From assembly GCF_001541345.2 (NCBI RefSeq), contig NZ_LMVL02000002.1, forward strand, positions 1,054,001 through 1,118,000: a stretch of 64,000 nt of DNA, written 5' to 3'. Below are positions 63,187 to 64,000 of the stretch, one piece after another (positions within the stretch are counted from its first letter, which is position 1; each line of letters opens with the position of its first letter). Position numbers and translations under genes: made by a program. The notes beneath the pieces are model-generated. The model ran no database searches and was not told the origin of the DNA. It was given only the letters and a program-made list of their open reading frames with translations. This DNA comes from Gillisella vitis (GTDB lineage Bacteria; Pseudomonadota; Alphaproteobacteria; Rhizobiales; Rhizobiaceae).

Positions 63187-63453
63187 TCATTCAGAAATAC
63201 TTTTACGTCTAGCGGTTTCAAATAACGACCTAATGTACACCTCGTATCCGAGTCGTTCTGCCTTCACATATATCGTCTTTTTTATTTCTTCTGATGGAAC
63301 GCCTTTGCCGATCGCAGTAGGCGCATTGTGAAATATATCTGCAAGACATTGAGCAAATTTTATATCATCACAAGCTCGTATTTCTATTAATGAAATAGAT
63401 ATGACATAGAGTATATCTTTATAATCGTTACTAAATTTATTTTTTTCATTCAT
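63187..63453 (-). CDS. Small protein, candidate immunity protein
   Basis: An 88-residue, probably all-helical protein (YKDILYVISISLIEIRACDDIKFAQCLADIFHNAP, SEEIKKTIYVKAERLGYEVYIRSLFETARRK). Its start overlaps the end of the ParB-like toxin gene by eight bases. The sequence is much AT-richer than the window average. Size, orientation directly after the toxin tail and composition are what is seen with immunity genes of polymorphic toxins. I recognise no immunity family, so this is inference from position. Confidence 0.5.
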   Translation of the reverse strand: MNEKNKFSNDYKDILYVISISLIEIRACDDIKFAQCLADIFHNAPTAIGKGVPSEEIKKTIYVKAERLGYEVYIRSLFETARRKSISE

Positions 63454-64000
63454 TTTCGTTCACGCGCCCCATATCTTTATTATTTGTAACGTCCTGTTGG
63501 TCATTATGATCACCTGCTTCTTTGCTCTCCCATGGGGCGAGATCTTCTTTTTCTGAAAGTTCGTCAACGGGGACCAGCTCGTCGTTCGAAAATATTCCTC
63601 TTCGCTTAGCCTCGTTAACGCGACCGTTGCCGTCTAGAACGGTGTTCTCACCCTTTCGCACTTTAATCGGGTCGTCGTTCTTCGGATTCATTATTGAATC
63701 TTTAAGATCGTCATTGGAGAGATCTTGCAATTCCGGTCTTGGTGCTGCGTGCGCCGATCCCTGTATTGTCTCTAGATCACCAAAACGCCTTTGCTCAGAT
63801 TTTGCCAGAGTGTCGTCGCCGATCGAGACTCCAACTATTGTTAAGCCTTCATTGATAACACTTTTAACGTTAGCGGCAGTTTGCTGCAGACCGGTGGCGA
63901 TGGCATCTCTAAGTCCGTTGCCAGCGGAGTTGTTGAGCTTTCCGTCATCCCTATAGTCCGCAACCGTATACGCAAGAGCATAAGCGGCGATTGTACCGCC
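63446..64000 (-). CDS. 3' end of a large protein with a C-terminal ParB-like nuclease motif
   Basis: The frame is open to the right edge, giving the last 184 residues of a longer protein. Near its end, DDPIKVRKGENTVLDGNGRVNEAKRRG (63,600-63,680) is the ParB-like nuclease signature (DGNGR-type motif with preceding PIKV), and the following NDELVPVDELSEKEDLAPWE fits the domain's end. Upstream, YALAYTVADYRDDGKLNNSAGNGLRDAIATGLQQTAANVKSVINEG looks like a helical linker of an exported or polymorphic toxin. The last residues (KEAGDHNDQQDVTNNKDMGRVNENE) are polar. The class (contact-dependent, T6SS or Rhs) cannot be told without the N-terminus. Coding begins outside the window. Confidence 0.6.
   Translation of the reverse strand, partial: GGTIAAYALAYTVADYRDDGKLNNSAGNGLRDAIATGLQQTAANVKSVINEGLTIVGVSIGDDTLAKSEQRRFGDLETIQGSAHAAPRPELQDLSNDDLKDSIMNPKNDDPIKVRKGENTVLDGNGRVNEAKRRGIFSNDELVPVDELSEKEDLAPWESKEAGDHNDQQDVTNNKDMGRVNENE

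Noticed and set aside
1..64000. tRNA, rRNA, intact insertion sequence, CRISPR array or replication origin
   Set aside because: No cloverleaf-like genes, transposase-like frames with terminal repeats, regularly spaced repeats or origin-like DnaA-box clusters were recognised; the DnaA-like protein at 36,538 lacks the initiator ATPase domain and does not imply an origin here.

Overview
The window reads as a chromosomal segment of an alphaproteobacterium of the Rhizobiaceae (Agrobacterium / Allorhizobium / Rhizobium type). The pointers are a MucR/Ros zinc-finger regulator, a SyrA/ExoX-like exopolysaccharide repressor, a complete seven-gene Mnh/Pha cation antiporter, and several families found mainly in Rhizobiales (DUF930, DUF5330, DUF1491, DUF2336, DUF6456, DUF1214/DUF1254). 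The DNA is mostly GC-rich with short intergenic gaps. No rRNA, tRNA, CRISPR array or intact insertion sequence was seen. All family names are from reading the translations; no database search was run.

Layout. 1-9 kb: acetyltransferases, a cytochrome c pair (cytochrome c' and a diheme c), a metallophosphoesterase, azoreductase with a divergent HxlR regulator, Fe superoxide dismutase, a YkgJ cysteine-cluster protein, a PAS-GGDEF protein and a class IV aminotransferase. 9-18 kb: an exported multicopper oxidase, a two-gene ATPase + DUF4276 (Toprim-like) cassette resembling phage-defence pairs, oligopeptidase B, DUF930 and AI-2E transporter-family genes. 18-25 kb: exported FAD oxidoreductase, polysaccharide deacetylase and VOC dioxygenase, then a low-oxygen/stress cluster (universal stress protein, DksA/TraR zinc finger, MAPEG, hemolysin III, Crp/Fnr regulator). 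A perfect FNR/FixK box lies before the stress-protein gene and a near-perfect one before the regulator, which suggests a small autoregulated regulon.

25-39 kb: GNAT, an uncharacterised exported protein, a membrane AraC regulator, mucR, the mnhABCDEFG operon (minus strand, mostly 1-4 nt gene overlaps), msrB, a DnaA-domain-IV-like HTH protein overlapping a DUF6456 gene, and a Ser/Thr/Asp-rich low-complexity protein. Related palindromic repeats sit next to stop codons here, and one cluster interrupts the otherwise tightly packed mnh operon between mnhC and mnhD. 39-57 kb: MacAB-type exporter, CocE/NonD hydrolase with divergent TetR, sufE, DUF5330, a membrane histidine kinase overlapping a peptidoglycan-binding protein, a lipobox-bearing alpha/beta hydrolase, and an RND efflux operon with two adaptors and a divergent TetR. 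57-64 kb: DUF1491, DUF2336, small proteins, the ExoX-like protein, a LuxR-type regulator and the DUF1214/DUF1254 pair. At the right edge is the 3' end of a large AT-richer gene with a ParB-like nuclease motif, overlapped by a small gene that could be its immunity gene.

The most interesting items are the candidate toxin/immunity end at 63.2-64.0 kb, the ATPase-DUF4276 cassette at 11.7-13.5 kb, the FNR-box regulon at 21.9-25.1 kb and the palindromic repeat family.
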